Shown: in pieces, positions 1-7,346 of the stretch
Layout: each line of letters starts with the position of its first letter
How positions within the stretch are numbered: the first letter of the stretch is position 1
NCBI GenBank assembly: GCA_027051315.1
Contig: JALTZE010000231.1
Coordinates: forward strand, 1-10,656
DNA: 10,656 nucleotides
Source: Micavibrio sp.
Lineage (GTDB): Bacteria; Pseudomonadota; Alphaproteobacteria; Micavibrionales; Micavibrionaceae
Reading direction: 5' to 3'
Notes under the pieces: generated by a model
Database searches by the model: none
Told to the model about the DNA's origin: nothing
Seen by the model: only the letters and a program-made list of their open reading frames with translations
Program-made: the position numbers and the translations under genes

Positions 1-735
1 CTAAATAGAGAAAATAAAGTAAAACAAAAGTAAAAAGTAAAACGTTGTCGGGTGTTTTTTTCTTTTTCTTTTTTCTCTTTTTGGTGTCAAATTACACGTT
101 AAAATATGAGCATTAGAAACCGAAATCAGCGAAGGACGAGTACATATGTTGTCAGTCAATATCAATATATATCTTATGTCCTCTTTCTACATTACATCAT
201 AGTTAGCATCTATTGCTCTCTAATTAACGTTTTTCTGGATACTTTATGAGACTTTTTTAAAACTGCAAATTAACTGAAGAAGTGTATTTCTAATGTTTTG
301 GAAAAAAAAGGTATCTGTAGGATTCGGAATTGAAGAAAAAAGATAAACGAATTTTGCAAAGCTAAGATTTGATTACAGCGATTTTTGCCTTATGTTGATA
401 CATACATTTTTGACAACTGTTGAAGCAACTTTTTGACTCGTTCTAATTTTTCATTGTAGTTTAATTCTTCTGTCTGGTACAGATTACAAGAAAAGCTTAC
501 ATCAAGTAACATACTTTGAGTTGACCATTTTAACTGATGTTTCGGGCACATTTCTCTATGTTCTTTTCGATGTTTAACTAAATGTATTTCATTTGTTTTG
601 TTTAAGTTAACTTTCAGCCCCGAGACACTTGAAAATTACTGTAATCTTACAGAAGCCTTTGTGCGAGATATTCCACATCAGTCCAATAATACTTTTCTGT
701 CAACAACAGCGAAATTTTAATTTCTTCATTACTTA
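1..735. other. gene-free AT-rich stretch abutting clpA; possible foreign or mis-joined DNA
   Basis: I see no gene here on either strand: no recognisable protein, no tRNA-like cloverleaf and no rRNA. There are long pyrimidine runs (about 54-85) and scattered A-tracts, and stop codons are frequent in all frames. A gap of more than 700 bp stands out in a window where other intergenic gaps are 2-234 bp. clpS, the usual upstream neighbour of clpA, is not present; its conserved N-D-D motif was looked for and not found. ClpA-like coding begins abruptly near 721-735, without the first helices of the N-domain. I infer a junction: either a contig chimera (for example with host DNA), a genuine insertion or rearrangement, or a decayed 5' end of clpA. 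The sequence alone does not decide between these. Confidence 0.6.
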
Positions 736-756
736 TCTGAACATCTTTTATATGTA

Positions 757-3027
757 TTGCTTAAAGATAGTGATATACGTGATATGTTTAAATATTACGA
801 TAAGTCTTTGATTGATATAGAGAGCTCTTTATTATTCAGATTAAGAGAATTACCAAAATATGGTTATAATATATCTACTCAAAATATTTCTGAAGAAATA
901 GGTAGGACTATAACAGATACTGATGAAGATATAGAAAATAGTGATGAAACAATAAATGTTGCTTTGAGAATATTATTAAATCTTATGTACAATGCTCCTG
1001 ATTCTTATGGACTAAAAATTCTTAGTGATGCTGGTATAAATATAACAAAGATAGAAGAATATCTATCACTAGCGGATAGTAATAAGCAAGTTGTAATTTT
1101 TGATAGCAGCGATGATGCTGATAATTATGTCTATGATATACCATTAAATAAAAATGCTAGTAGTGATTCTGCTTTGTTAAAATATTGTTCTTCCATTAAT
1201 GATATGGCTTATGAAGGAAAACTTGATACAGTAATAGGCATGGAAGGAGAAATTAATGAAGTAATTAACGTATTAAGAAGAAAGAAGAAAAATAATTGTC
1301 TTCTTATCGGAGAGGCTGGTGTTGGCAAAAGTGCTATTCCAGAAGGTCTGGCACAACGTATAGTTTCTGGTGATGTTCCTGATGATATGAAAGATATAAG
1401 TATCATAAAGCTTGATATAGGCTCTCTTATGTCTGGAACAAAATATAGAGGGGATTTAGAAAAGAGATTGAAAGATGTTTTATCAGAAATAAAATATTTC
1501 AAGAAAGGTAGAGTATTATTATTTATTGACGAGATACATATGATAGTTGGTGCAGGGGCATCAGATAGCATGATGGATATTTCCAACCTATTAAAAGAAG
1601 ATCTTGCTAGAAACGGTCTAATGATTATAGGTGCAACAACTATGTCAGAATACAGGGAAACAATAGAAAAAGATAATGCTTTGGATAGAAGATTCCAAAA
1701 AATAGTAGTTAATGAACCTGATATAGATGAAACTATAAAAATTTTATTAAATATAAAAAGTGATTACGAAGAACATTATGGATGTGAATTTTCTGAAGAT
1801 ACTATAAAAGAAATAGTTAATTTATCAGAAAAATATATAATAAATAGACATTTCCCTGATAAAGCAATTGATGTAATGGATGAAGCTGGGGCTATATGGA
1901 AAGGGGAAAATAGAAGAAAATCTAAAACTGTTGATTCAATATTTGTACAAAAAGCAGTTGCAAAAATTGCTAACAAATCAATTGAACTATTAACAGAAGA
2001 CGATACTGAAAAAGCAAAAAGACTAGAAAAAGAACTTGTTACATCTGTTATAGGTCAGAAGGAAGCTGCAATGGAGCTAACAACTGCTTTTAAAATATCG
2101 ACAGCAGGATTAAGAGAAGATAACAAAACTCAAGGAGCATTTCTATTTAGAGGACCATCAGGAGTTGGTAAGACTGAAATTGCAAAACAACTGGCGAAAT
2201 CCCTTGGTAAAAAACTTATTAGACTTGATATGTCAGAATATTCAGAAGCACATTCTATTTCTAGGCTTATTGGTGCTCCTCCTGGATATGTAGGTTATGA
2301 AGAAGGAGGAAAAGTAACAGAACCAATATATAGAAATCCTGAGGCCGTGCTTTTACTTGATGAAATAGAAAAAGCACACCCAAATATTTATAATGTTTTA
2401 CTACAGATAATGGACAATGGGTATTTAACCGATGGTCAAGGAAGAAAAACAGATTTTAGAAATGTAATTCTGATTATGACAACAAATGCAGGGTCAAGAA
2501 GAAGTGTAAAATCAGGGATAGGGTTTAATTCAGGAACAGAAATTATAAAAGATGATAAAGAAGTTGAAAGGATATTTTCTCCTGAATTTAGGGGAAGGCT
2601 TGATGGTAATATTGAATTTAAAGACCATACTCCCGAAAGTTTAAAAGAGATTGCTAAGAAATTTGTGAGGGAAATAGGTGAGTTATCCAAAGAAAAAAAT
2701 ATTGATATAGAGGTTTCAGAGCAAGCCTATAAATGGATTACGGATAATGGATTTAATATTGATTTAGGAGCAAGACCTATGCATGGTATCATAAAACACC
2801 ACATTACCAGAGCAATTGCAGAATATCTTATTGATAATCCTCAATGTAATGAAAATGTTACCGCCTATTTTGATGTTGACGAAAATGGTAATGGATTGAA
2901 AGCTGAATTTACTAAGAATGCATCTGTAAATAGTGCAGACAAAGAGAAAAAACTTTTATTACCTCCTCCTGCCAATACAAATAAGAAATTTTGTGAATTA
3001 AAAAACAAACGTTATTTAGTTAAGTGA
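757..3027 (+). CDS. clpA: ATP-dependent Clp protease ATP-binding subunit ClpA, 5' end missing or disrupted
   Basis: Hsp100 AAA+ unfoldase that feeds substrates to the ClpP peptidase in the cytosol. Numbered from the TTG at 757, D1 has Walker A GEAGVGKS (185-192), Walker B LFIDE (255-259), pore loop GTKYRG (227-232) and RRF (311-313). D2 has GPSGVGKT (466-473), LLLDE (532-536), pore YVG (511-513), sensor-1 TTN (575-577) and GARP (671-674). GIGF (587-590) is the IGF/L loop that docks on ClpP, and there is no ClpB middle domain, so this is ClpA and not ClpB. The TTG is only the first possible start. The frame is open from 721 and already reads HYLSEHLLYVLL, matching the EHLLLALL helix of the ClpA N-domain, so about 25 residues that should precede it are absent. 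Walker A is followed by Ala-Ile-Pro-Glu where the family usually has Ala-Ile-Ala-Glu. The tail after ~730 (LLLPPPANTNKK...) is an unusual extension. Confidence 0.9.
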   Translation: MLKDSDIRDMFKYYDKSLIDIESSLLFRLRELPKYGYNISTQNISEEIGRTITDTDEDIENSDETINVALRILLNLMYNAPDSYGLKILSDAGINITKIEEYLSLADSNKQVVIFDSSDDADNYVYDIPLNKNASSDSALLKYCSSINDMAYEGKLDTVIGMEGEINEVINVLRRKKKNNCLLIGEAGVGKSAIPEGLAQRIVSGDVPDDMKDISIIKLDIGSLMSGTKYRGDLEKRLKDVLSEIKYFKKGRVLLFIDEIHMIVGAGASDSMMDISNLLKEDLARNGLMIIGATTMSEYRETIEKDNALDRRFQKIVVNEPDIDETIKILLNIKSDYEEHYGCEFSEDTIKEIVNLSEKYIINRHFPDKAIDVMDEAGAIWKGENRRKSKTVDSIFVQKAVAKIANKSIELLTEDDTEKAKRLEKELVTSVIGQKEAAMELTTAFKISTAGLREDNKTQGAFLFRGPSGVGKTEIAKQLAKSLGKKLIRLDMSEYSEAHSISRLIGAPPGYVGYEEGGKVTEPIYRNPEAVLLLDEIEKAHPNIYNVLLQIMDNGYLTDGQGRKTDFRNVILIMTTNAGSRRSVKSGIGFNSGTEIIKDDKEVERIFSPEFRGRLDGNIEFKDHTPESLKEIAKKFVREIGELSKEKNIDIEVSEQAYKWITDNGFNIDLGARPMHGIIKHHITRAIAEYLIDNPQCNENVTAYFDVDENGNGLKAEFTKNASVNSADKEKKLLLPPPANTNKKFCELKNKRYLVK

Positions 3028-3043
3028 TTGCCTATAGATTGAA

Positions 3044-3061
3044 CAATAGTATATATTATTG
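3044..3061. promoter_or_regulatory. near-perfect 18-bp palindrome between clpA and the receiver-deaminase gene
   Basis: CAATAGTATATATTATTG matches its own reverse complement at 16 of 18 positions. It lies in the 67-bp gap after clpA and overlaps a TTGAAC (3039-3044) that could serve as a -35 box, with TTATAG (3063-3068) 18 bp downstream. The position would suit an operator for the downstream gene. It is very AT-rich, so chance symmetry is a real alternative. Confidence 0.25.
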
Positions 3062-3094
3062 ATTATAGATACTGTTTTTTATACAGGCATAATA

Positions 3095-3985
3095 ATGGAA
3101 AATAATGTATTAATTTTAGTTGCTGACGATAACGATGTTAGTCGTCAACTTATGGTGTCTTCTCTTGAGGCATCAGGATTTGATGTTATTCAGGCAAAAG
3201 ATGGGGTAACAGCCTTTAATGTTGTAAAAAATTATCCTGTATCAATTGCTATTATAGACCATCTTATGTCACCTCATGATGGTATTAAATTTCTCAAGCT
3301 TTACAGAAGCTCGTCCATTAAAGTTCCTGTTATTTTGGTTACAGATGATTATAGTTCGGATATTCTTGTTGAGGCTGGGAAATATGGAGTTTCAAGAATA
3401 TTACAAAAGCCAATTAATCCAGAAAGAATAGTTAATGATATTCGCAAAATAATTGGACTAGAAAAAAACTCAAATAGTCCTGAATTTTCTGAGATAATAG
3501 ATAATAAATTTACTCATGAAGAATTGATGGAGAAAGCTTTGGAACTTGCTATGCGTAATATAGAGAAAGGTCAAGGAGGACCTTTCGGAGCAATAGTAGC
3601 AGATAGTAAAGGACGTATTGTAGGTGATGGGGTTAATGCTATTACTTCAAGATGTGACCCTATGGCTCATGCCGAAGTAATGGCTATCAGAAAGGCTGCT
3701 GATTTTCTAGGAAAATCAAGTCTTAGAGGATGTAGTTTATATACGACATCAGAACCTACCGCAATTGGGCAGGCTCTTATTATATCAGTAGGTATTGAAA
3801 AGGTTTATTTTGGTACAACTCATGAAGATGTGAATAACGCAAGAAACCAGAAAGATAATGAAATTTATGAACAGATAAATAAGCCTGTTAACCAAAGAAC
3901 AATTGAATATATTCAATTAAATAAGGATAAGGCCATTAAAATAGTGAAAAAATGGATAGATAAAGACAATAAAATTTCTGATTAG
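3095..3985 (+). CDS. response-regulator receiver domain fused to a guanine-deaminase-like domain lacking zinc cysteines
   Basis: I chose the ATG at 3095, which has ACAGG upstream, giving 296 aa. A TTG at 3059 would add 12 residues unlike a receiver domain. Residues 1-121 form a CheY-like receiver with all phosphorylation residues: acidic D11/D12, phospho-acceptor D55 (IIDHLMSPHDG), T83 and K105. Residues ~140-290 resemble the CDA/GuaD nucleoside deaminase fold: GGPFGAIV (161-168), HAE (192-194) and L-Y-T-T-S-E-P (215-221). In the family this last motif continues PCxxC, supplying two of the three zinc ligands. Here it reads P-T-A-I-G-Q, so both cysteines are gone while the rest is well kept. 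The coding is clean and several bases differ, so a sequencing error is unlikely. I infer a catalytically dead or repurposed, possibly base/nucleoside-sensing, output domain under phosphorelay control. No kinase is visible nearby. Confidence 0.85.
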   Translation: MENNVLILVADDNDVSRQLMVSSLEASGFDVIQAKDGVTAFNVVKNYPVSIAIIDHLMSPHDGIKFLKLYRSSSIKVPVILVTDDYSSDILVEAGKYGVSRILQKPINPERIVNDIRKIIGLEKNSNSPEFSEIIDNKFTHEELMEKALELAMRNIEKGQGGPFGAIVADSKGRIVGDGVNAITSRCDPMAHAEVMAIRKAADFLGKSSLRGCSLYTTSEPTAIGQALIISVGIEKVYFGTTHEDVNNARNQKDNEIYEQINKPVNQRTIEYIQLNKDKAIKIVKKWIDKDNKISD

Positions 3986-3987
3986 GA

Positions 3988-4461
3988 TTATGCTTCATCA
4001 GTTATTTCAAAAATAGCATCTATTTCAACTGCTACCCCTAAAGGTAAAGATGATGAACCTACTGCAAATCTTGCATGCCTGCCTTTTTCTCCTAATATTT
4101 CTACCATAAATTCAGATGCTCCATTTATAACGGCAGGTTGGTCGATAAAATCTGGAGTAGAATTTACAAATCCTCCCAGTTTTACGCATCTTACCAATCT
4201 ATTCCAATCTCCTTTTATTGCAGAATTAAGTTGTGCCAATATATTCAAAGCACAATCTTTTGCAGCTTCTTTCCCTTGCTGTATTGTATAATCATCACCA
4301 AGACGAGCTATATGCCTTTTTTCTCCATTTATAAAGGGTATTTGACCTGCGATATATAGGTTTTTTCCACTAATCACATAAGGAACATAGGAGGCATATG
4401 CAGATGGGGCATCTGGTAATGTTATTCCTAAATCTTCTAATTTTTCTTCTATATCGTGCAT
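3988..4461 (-). CDS. RidA family protein (YjgF/YER057c/UK114-like)
   Basis: A 157-aa protein of the Rid superfamily, whose best-known members hydrolyse reactive enamine/imine intermediates released by PLP enzymes. Sequence signs are the LYIAGQIPF strand (35-43), the GFVNS segment (97-101) and the C-terminal block HARFAVG...SLPLGVAVEIDAIF. In that block R131 and E146 line up with the conserved arginine and glutamate of the trimer-interface active site. Its N-terminal LEDLGITLPDAP and the FVNSTPDF and GASEF segments suggest the longer YjgF-like subgroup rather than archetypal RidA, so imine deaminase activity is not assured. The start has a good Shine-Dalgarno (AAGGAAG, about 4 nt away). The gene converges on the receiver-deaminase gene with only 2 nt between stops, and is divergent from aat across a 99-bp gap. 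It is not in an operon with either. Confidence 0.9.
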   Translation of the reverse strand: MHDIEEKLEDLGITLPDAPSAYASYVPYVISGKNLYIAGQIPFINGEKRHIARLGDDYTIQQGKEAAKDCALNILAQLNSAIKGDWNRLVRCVKLGGFVNSTPDFIDQPAVINGASEFMVEILGEKGRHARFAVGSSSLPLGVAVEIDAIFEITDEA

Positions 4462-4548
4462 TTATCTTCCTTTAGGTTATATTGAATAATTATCATAGTA
4501 TTTATAACTATTTCCAGCTTTTTTATTTAAAAAATATCCAACAAAGAA

Positions 4549-4554
4549 TATAAT
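4549..4554 (+). promoter_or_regulatory. candidate -10 box of aat, implying a leaderless transcript
   Basis: A perfect TATAAT ends 6 nt before the aat ATG. The usual -10 to +1 spacing would put the transcription start on or next to the A of the ATG. No Shine-Dalgarno sequence is visible in front of the start, which agrees with a leaderless mRNA. The -35 region is AT-rich and not convincing, and TATAAT can occur by chance at this base composition. Confidence 0.4.
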
Positions 4555-4560
4555 TTTGCT

Positions 4561-5241
4561 ATGTCTGTATATAAAAATAATTTTTCAAGAGAATTGCTGG
4601 AAATATACCGAATGGGGTTATTTCCTATGGCTGATAGTGTTGATGATAAAGAGATTTATATTGTATCCCCTGAAAGGAGAGGATTATTACCAATTACAGA
4701 TATACATATTCCAAGAAGCCTTCTTAAAAAGCTAAAAAAATATCCTTTTAACATTACAATAGATAAAGATTTTGAAAATGTAATCAGGTCATGTGCTGAA
4801 ATTAACAGCAAAAGAAAGGAAAGTTGGATTAATGAAATAATTATAGAATCTTTTCTTTCATTACATAAGAAAGGATATGCACATTCTGTTGAAACATGGG
4901 ATAAAGAAGGTAATCTTGTTGGTGGTTTATATGGAATAGAGATTGGTTCTGTTTTTTGCGGAGAGAGCATGTTCTCAAAAGCTAATGATGCCAGCAAAAT
5001 AGCCCTTATCCATTTATGTGCCAGATTATGGAAAGGTAACTTCAAGATTCTTGATTGTCAGTTTGTAAATAGTCATTTGAAACAATTTGGTTGTTATGAA
5101 ATAGAAGCACAAGAATATAAAAAGATGTTAAATGAAGCAAAAGATGAAAAAGCTGATTTTCTTCTTAAAGAATGCGAATCTTATAAAGATGAATATAGTT
5201 TATTAGTTTCATATTTAGATATGCGTAATAAAAATTTATAA
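4561..5241 (+). CDS. aat: leucyl/phenylalanyl-tRNA--protein transferase
   Basis: Transfers Leu or Phe from aminoacyl-tRNA to the N-terminal Lys or Arg of proteins, creating a primary N-degron read by ClpS-ClpAP in the cytosol. The 226-aa length fits the family (about 230). Conserved blocks are in order: YRMGLFPMA (16-24), SPERRGLLP (36-44), the IHIPRSL block (48-54), ESWI (87-90), GYAHSVETW (105-113), LVGGLYGIEIG (119-129), CGESMFSKANDASK (133-146) and ILDCQ (163-167). The usual FFGESMF appears as VFCGESMF, and the usual Trp before SPEPR is replaced (IYIVSPERR). The gene is monocistronic: ridA diverges upstream and the DUF2155 gene converges downstream with a 23-bp gap. clpA, the partner unfoldase gene, lies only ~1.5 kb away on the same strand. 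There is no clear ribosome binding site; see the -10 box just upstream. Confidence 0.95.
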   Translation: MSVYKNNFSRELLEIYRMGLFPMADSVDDKEIYIVSPERRGLLPITDIHIPRSLLKKLKKYPFNITIDKDFENVIRSCAEINSKRKESWINEIIIESFLSLHKKGYAHSVETWDKEGNLVGGLYGIEIGSVFCGESMFSKANDASKIALIHLCARLWKGNFKILDCQFVNSHLKQFGCYEIEAQEYKKMLNEAKDEKADFLLKECESYKDEYSLLVSYLDMRNKNL

Positions 5242-5264
5242 TAATAATTAATTATTTCACTTCT

Positions 5265-5678
5265 TTATTTCGGTGGTGCTGGAATATTTTTGCCCTCATT
5301 CTTTTCTGATTTTTCCAAGCAATCTATTACCCATACATCATATACGGGATGTTCCATTGATGAAACGGCAGGAGATGAAGCATACATCCAACCAGAAAAG
5401 ACCCAGCGAGGTTCTTTTTTTGGCGGAACTTCCCAGATTTGTAGAAAGGCTGCTGCTTCTGGCTTATCAATTGGTTCTGATTTTTTGCATGACTGAGCTT
5501 TTATATATATAGGACCGAATTTTACGGTCTTCCCGACACTCATTTCAAAAGTCATAGTACGAGCAGTAATTTTATCCAATGTTTGGAGTTTAGCAGCGGG
5601 CATGTCCTGCATCTCGGCTTTTACCGAATAAGGCGCAAATATAACAATCAAAAATATTGCGATAAAATGAATAAACAC
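5265..5678 (-). CDS. secreted DUF2155 domain-containing protein
   Basis: A 137-aa protein with a Sec signal peptide: hydrophobic residues 4-17 and probable cleavage after V-K-A (19-21), so the mature protein should be in the periplasm or envelope. The conserved core has LDKITARTMTFEMSVGKTV (34-52), KFGPIYIKAQSC (53-64) and FSGWMYASSPAVSSMEHPVY (94-113), followed by DVWVIDC ending at C120. These are hallmarks of DUF2155, which I know mainly from Alphaproteobacteria. C64 and C120 could form a disulfide. The molecular function is unknown. The start is a GTG at 5678, with AGGAAT about 10 nt upstream. It begins 12 nt after the mlaD stop, so the two are almost certainly co-transcribed, which points to an envelope role. 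Confidence 0.87.
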   Translation of the reverse strand: MFIHFIAIFLIVIFAPYSVKAEMQDMPAAKLQTLDKITARTMTFEMSVGKTVKFGPIYIKAQSCKKSEPIDKPEAAAFLQIWEVPPKKEPRWVFSGWMYASSPAVSSMEHPVYDVWVIDCLEKSEKNEGKNIPAPPK

Positions 5679-5690
5679 CCTAATATATTC

Positions 5691-6146
5691 CTATTCCTTG
5701 TTACTTGATTGCATAGAGAATATAAATTGCCCTAGTAATTGTTCTAGATTCTGTGGGGCTTGGGTTATATCTATCCTTCCTCCTGCTTCTATCATTTCTT
5801 CTTCTGCGCCTGGTTCAAGGGCAAGATATTTACCACCAAGCAAACTTTCGGAAGTAATTAACGCTGCTGTATCTATTGGAAGTTTTACGCCTTTTTCAAT
5901 ATCCATAACAACTTCGGCAAGATATCTTTCTTTATCAAGGATAACTTTTTTTACCGACCCTACTTTAACGCCGCTTATTGTTACGTCATCACCTTCGCTT
6001 AACCCACCTATTGAAGAAAAATATGCTGTAATCTCATAACCATTAACTGGTTCCAGATTTGCCGTTTTATAGCTAAACATAAAGAAAATAGCGGCTGCTA
6101 ATAAAACTATGGCACCAAGTACTGTTTCAAATATGCTGTTTTTCAT
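5691..6146 (-). CDS. mlaD: outer-membrane lipid asymmetry protein MlaD (MCE domain)
   Basis: Substrate-binding MCE subunit of the Mla phospholipid transporter. It is anchored in the inner membrane by its N-terminus and forms a ring in the periplasm. At 151 aa it is the size of the short single-MCE MlaD type. A single membrane segment spans about 7-25, and the MCE domain runs 36-115 with YEITAYFSSIGGLSEGDDV (37-55), GVKVGSV (59-65) and the ESLLGGKYLAL block (100-110). A short helical tail follows, ending FIFSMQSSNKE. The start is preceded closely by AGGA. An upstream TATAAT on the minus strand (6182 to 6177) may be its -10 box, so it need not depend on flhB read-through across the 80-bp gap. 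The partner genes mlaE and mlaF are not in the window. It is followed by the DUF2155 gene in the same unit. Confidence 0.92.
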   Translation of the reverse strand: MKNSIFETVLGAIVLLAAAIFFMFSYKTANLEPVNGYEITAYFSSIGGLSEGDDVTISGVKVGSVKKVILDKERYLAEVVMDIEKGVKLPIDTAALITSESLLGGKYLALEPGAEEEMIEAGGRIDITQAPQNLEQLLGQFIFSMQSSNKE

Positions 6147-6226
6147 TTCCTAAAAGCCTTTTTGAAAATAGATATAATTATAGAACAATATATTCTAAAT
6201 ATAAGAAACTCAACTGCTTTATGCTG

Positions 6227-7303
6227 TTATGAGGGCAATTTTCCCTTTTTCCTGAATACGAAGGAAATAATTTCTGCCACGGCCTTATAATATTCCATAG
6301 GTATAAGCTCATCAATATCAACAAGGTCGTACATTGCTCTGGCCAAAGGTTTGTTTTCTACTATCTCTATATCATTTTCTTTCGCTATCTCTCTGATACG
6401 CAAAGCCATATCATCTACGCCTTTTGCTACACATAATGGAGCTTCTGTTTCTTCTGGGTCATATTTAAGTGCTATGGAATAGTGTGTTGGGTTTGTTATT
6501 ACAACATCGGCACTTGGTACTGCTTGCATCATTCTTTGTCTTGCACGTTCTGACCTTAATTGTTTTAGCTTTGATTTTATATGTGGGTCACCTTCTGTTT
6601 GCTTATATTCATCTTTTACTTCTTGTTTAGTCATACGCATTTGTTTTGTATGTTCAAATCTTTGATAAGCTAAATCAAGACCTGCGATTATCATCATTAC
6701 TACTACGACACCTATCAATAATTTCATAACTAGGGCTAGAAGCTCATCAAGCATCAAAGCTATGGGAAGACCCACCATATGGTCAACCTGCCCAAAATAT
6801 GGCTTTATAAGTATATATCCAACTATAGATATTACTGCTATTTTTGCTATACCTTTTAAGAATTCCACTATGGAACGTAGGGAAAATAATCTGCTGAATC
6901 CCTTTATGATAGATATTTTAGATAAAGAAGGTTTTATTGCTTCTGGAGCAAATAAAGGACCAACTTGTAAAAAAGGACCAATAAAAGCTGCTAATAATAA
7001 TATTACAAAGGGAAGGGATAAAAATCCTAAAACCTCATAGAAACTTATTTCAAGTAATTTAGGGATATTTCCTGAATTTTCGGTTAGTAAATGGGGTTTT
7101 TCTATATATGCCCTCATATGGGAAGCAAGTTCACCCATGAAAGAACCACTTATAGAGCCTATAATTATTGTTCCAGCAAGAAGCATAAGCCAATTATTGA
7201 CTTCTTTACTATTTGCAACCTGCCCTTTTTTACGGCTTTCTTCTATCCGTTTTTGGGTAGGTTCTTCGGTTTTTTGTGCATCATCTTGTTGTTCGTCTGC
7301 CAT
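6227..7303 (-). CDS. flhB: flagellar export switch protein FlhB
   Basis: Inner-membrane protein of the flagellar type III export gate. Autocleavage of its cytoplasmic domain switches export from rod/hook to filament substrates. At 358 aa it is full length. The N-terminal EEPTQKRIEESRKKGQV (13-29) is the family signature. Four membrane segments lie at about 35-58, 88-112, 150-170 and 188-212. The cytoplasmic linker is basic, and the autocleavage motif NPTH is at 271-274. The C-domain ends in AEIISFVFRKKG. It lies 43 bp after fliR and is the last flagellar gene of the minus-strand cluster. No Shine-Dalgarno is obvious, so translation may rely on coupling or weak initiation. A divergent stand-alone copy of its C-domain is found at 9943-10311. 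Confidence 0.97.
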   Translation of the reverse strand: MADEQQDDAQKTEEPTQKRIEESRKKGQVANSKEVNNWLMLLAGTIIIGSISGSFMGELASHMRAYIEKPHLLTENSGNIPKLLEISFYEVLGFLSLPFVILLLAAFIGPFLQVGPLFAPEAIKPSLSKISIIKGFSRLFSLRSIVEFLKGIAKIAVISIVGYILIKPYFGQVDHMVGLPIALMLDELLALVMKLLIGVVVVMMIIAGLDLAYQRFEHTKQMRMTKQEVKDEYKQTEGDPHIKSKLKQLRSERARQRMMQAVPSADVVITNPTHYSIALKYDPEETEAPLCVAKGVDDMALRIREIAKENDIEIVENKPLARAMYDLVDIDELIPMEYYKAVAEIISFVFRKKGKLPS

Positions 7304-7346
7304 ATTATTCTATCGTATTATTTTATAAATTACATATAAGCAAGCC

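Noticed and set aside
610..720. In the clpA frame, 610-717 reads T-F-S-P-E-T-L-E-N-Y..., faintly like a ClpA N-terminus (F-S-x-x-L-E), ending at TAA 718.
   Set aside because: The distance to the EHLL helix is about 15 residues too long, the rest does not fit the ClpA helix pattern, and a stop intervenes. It is at chance level, although a decayed 5' end cannot be excluded.
629..811. 60-codon plus-strand frame upstream of and overlapping clpA.
   Set aside because: Rich in Ile, Phe, Cys and Tyr with no recognisable domain, and it overlaps the clearly coding clpA frame; a shadow of AT-rich DNA.
3059..3094. TTG at 3059 as start of the receiver-deaminase protein.
   Set aside because: It adds 12 residues not belonging to a receiver domain and lies in the probable promoter region; the ATG at 3095 starts directly at the receiver's first strand.
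5273..5512. Plus-strand frames opposite the DUF2155 gene.
   Set aside because: They are the antisense of a well-supported signal-peptide protein and show no domain of their own.
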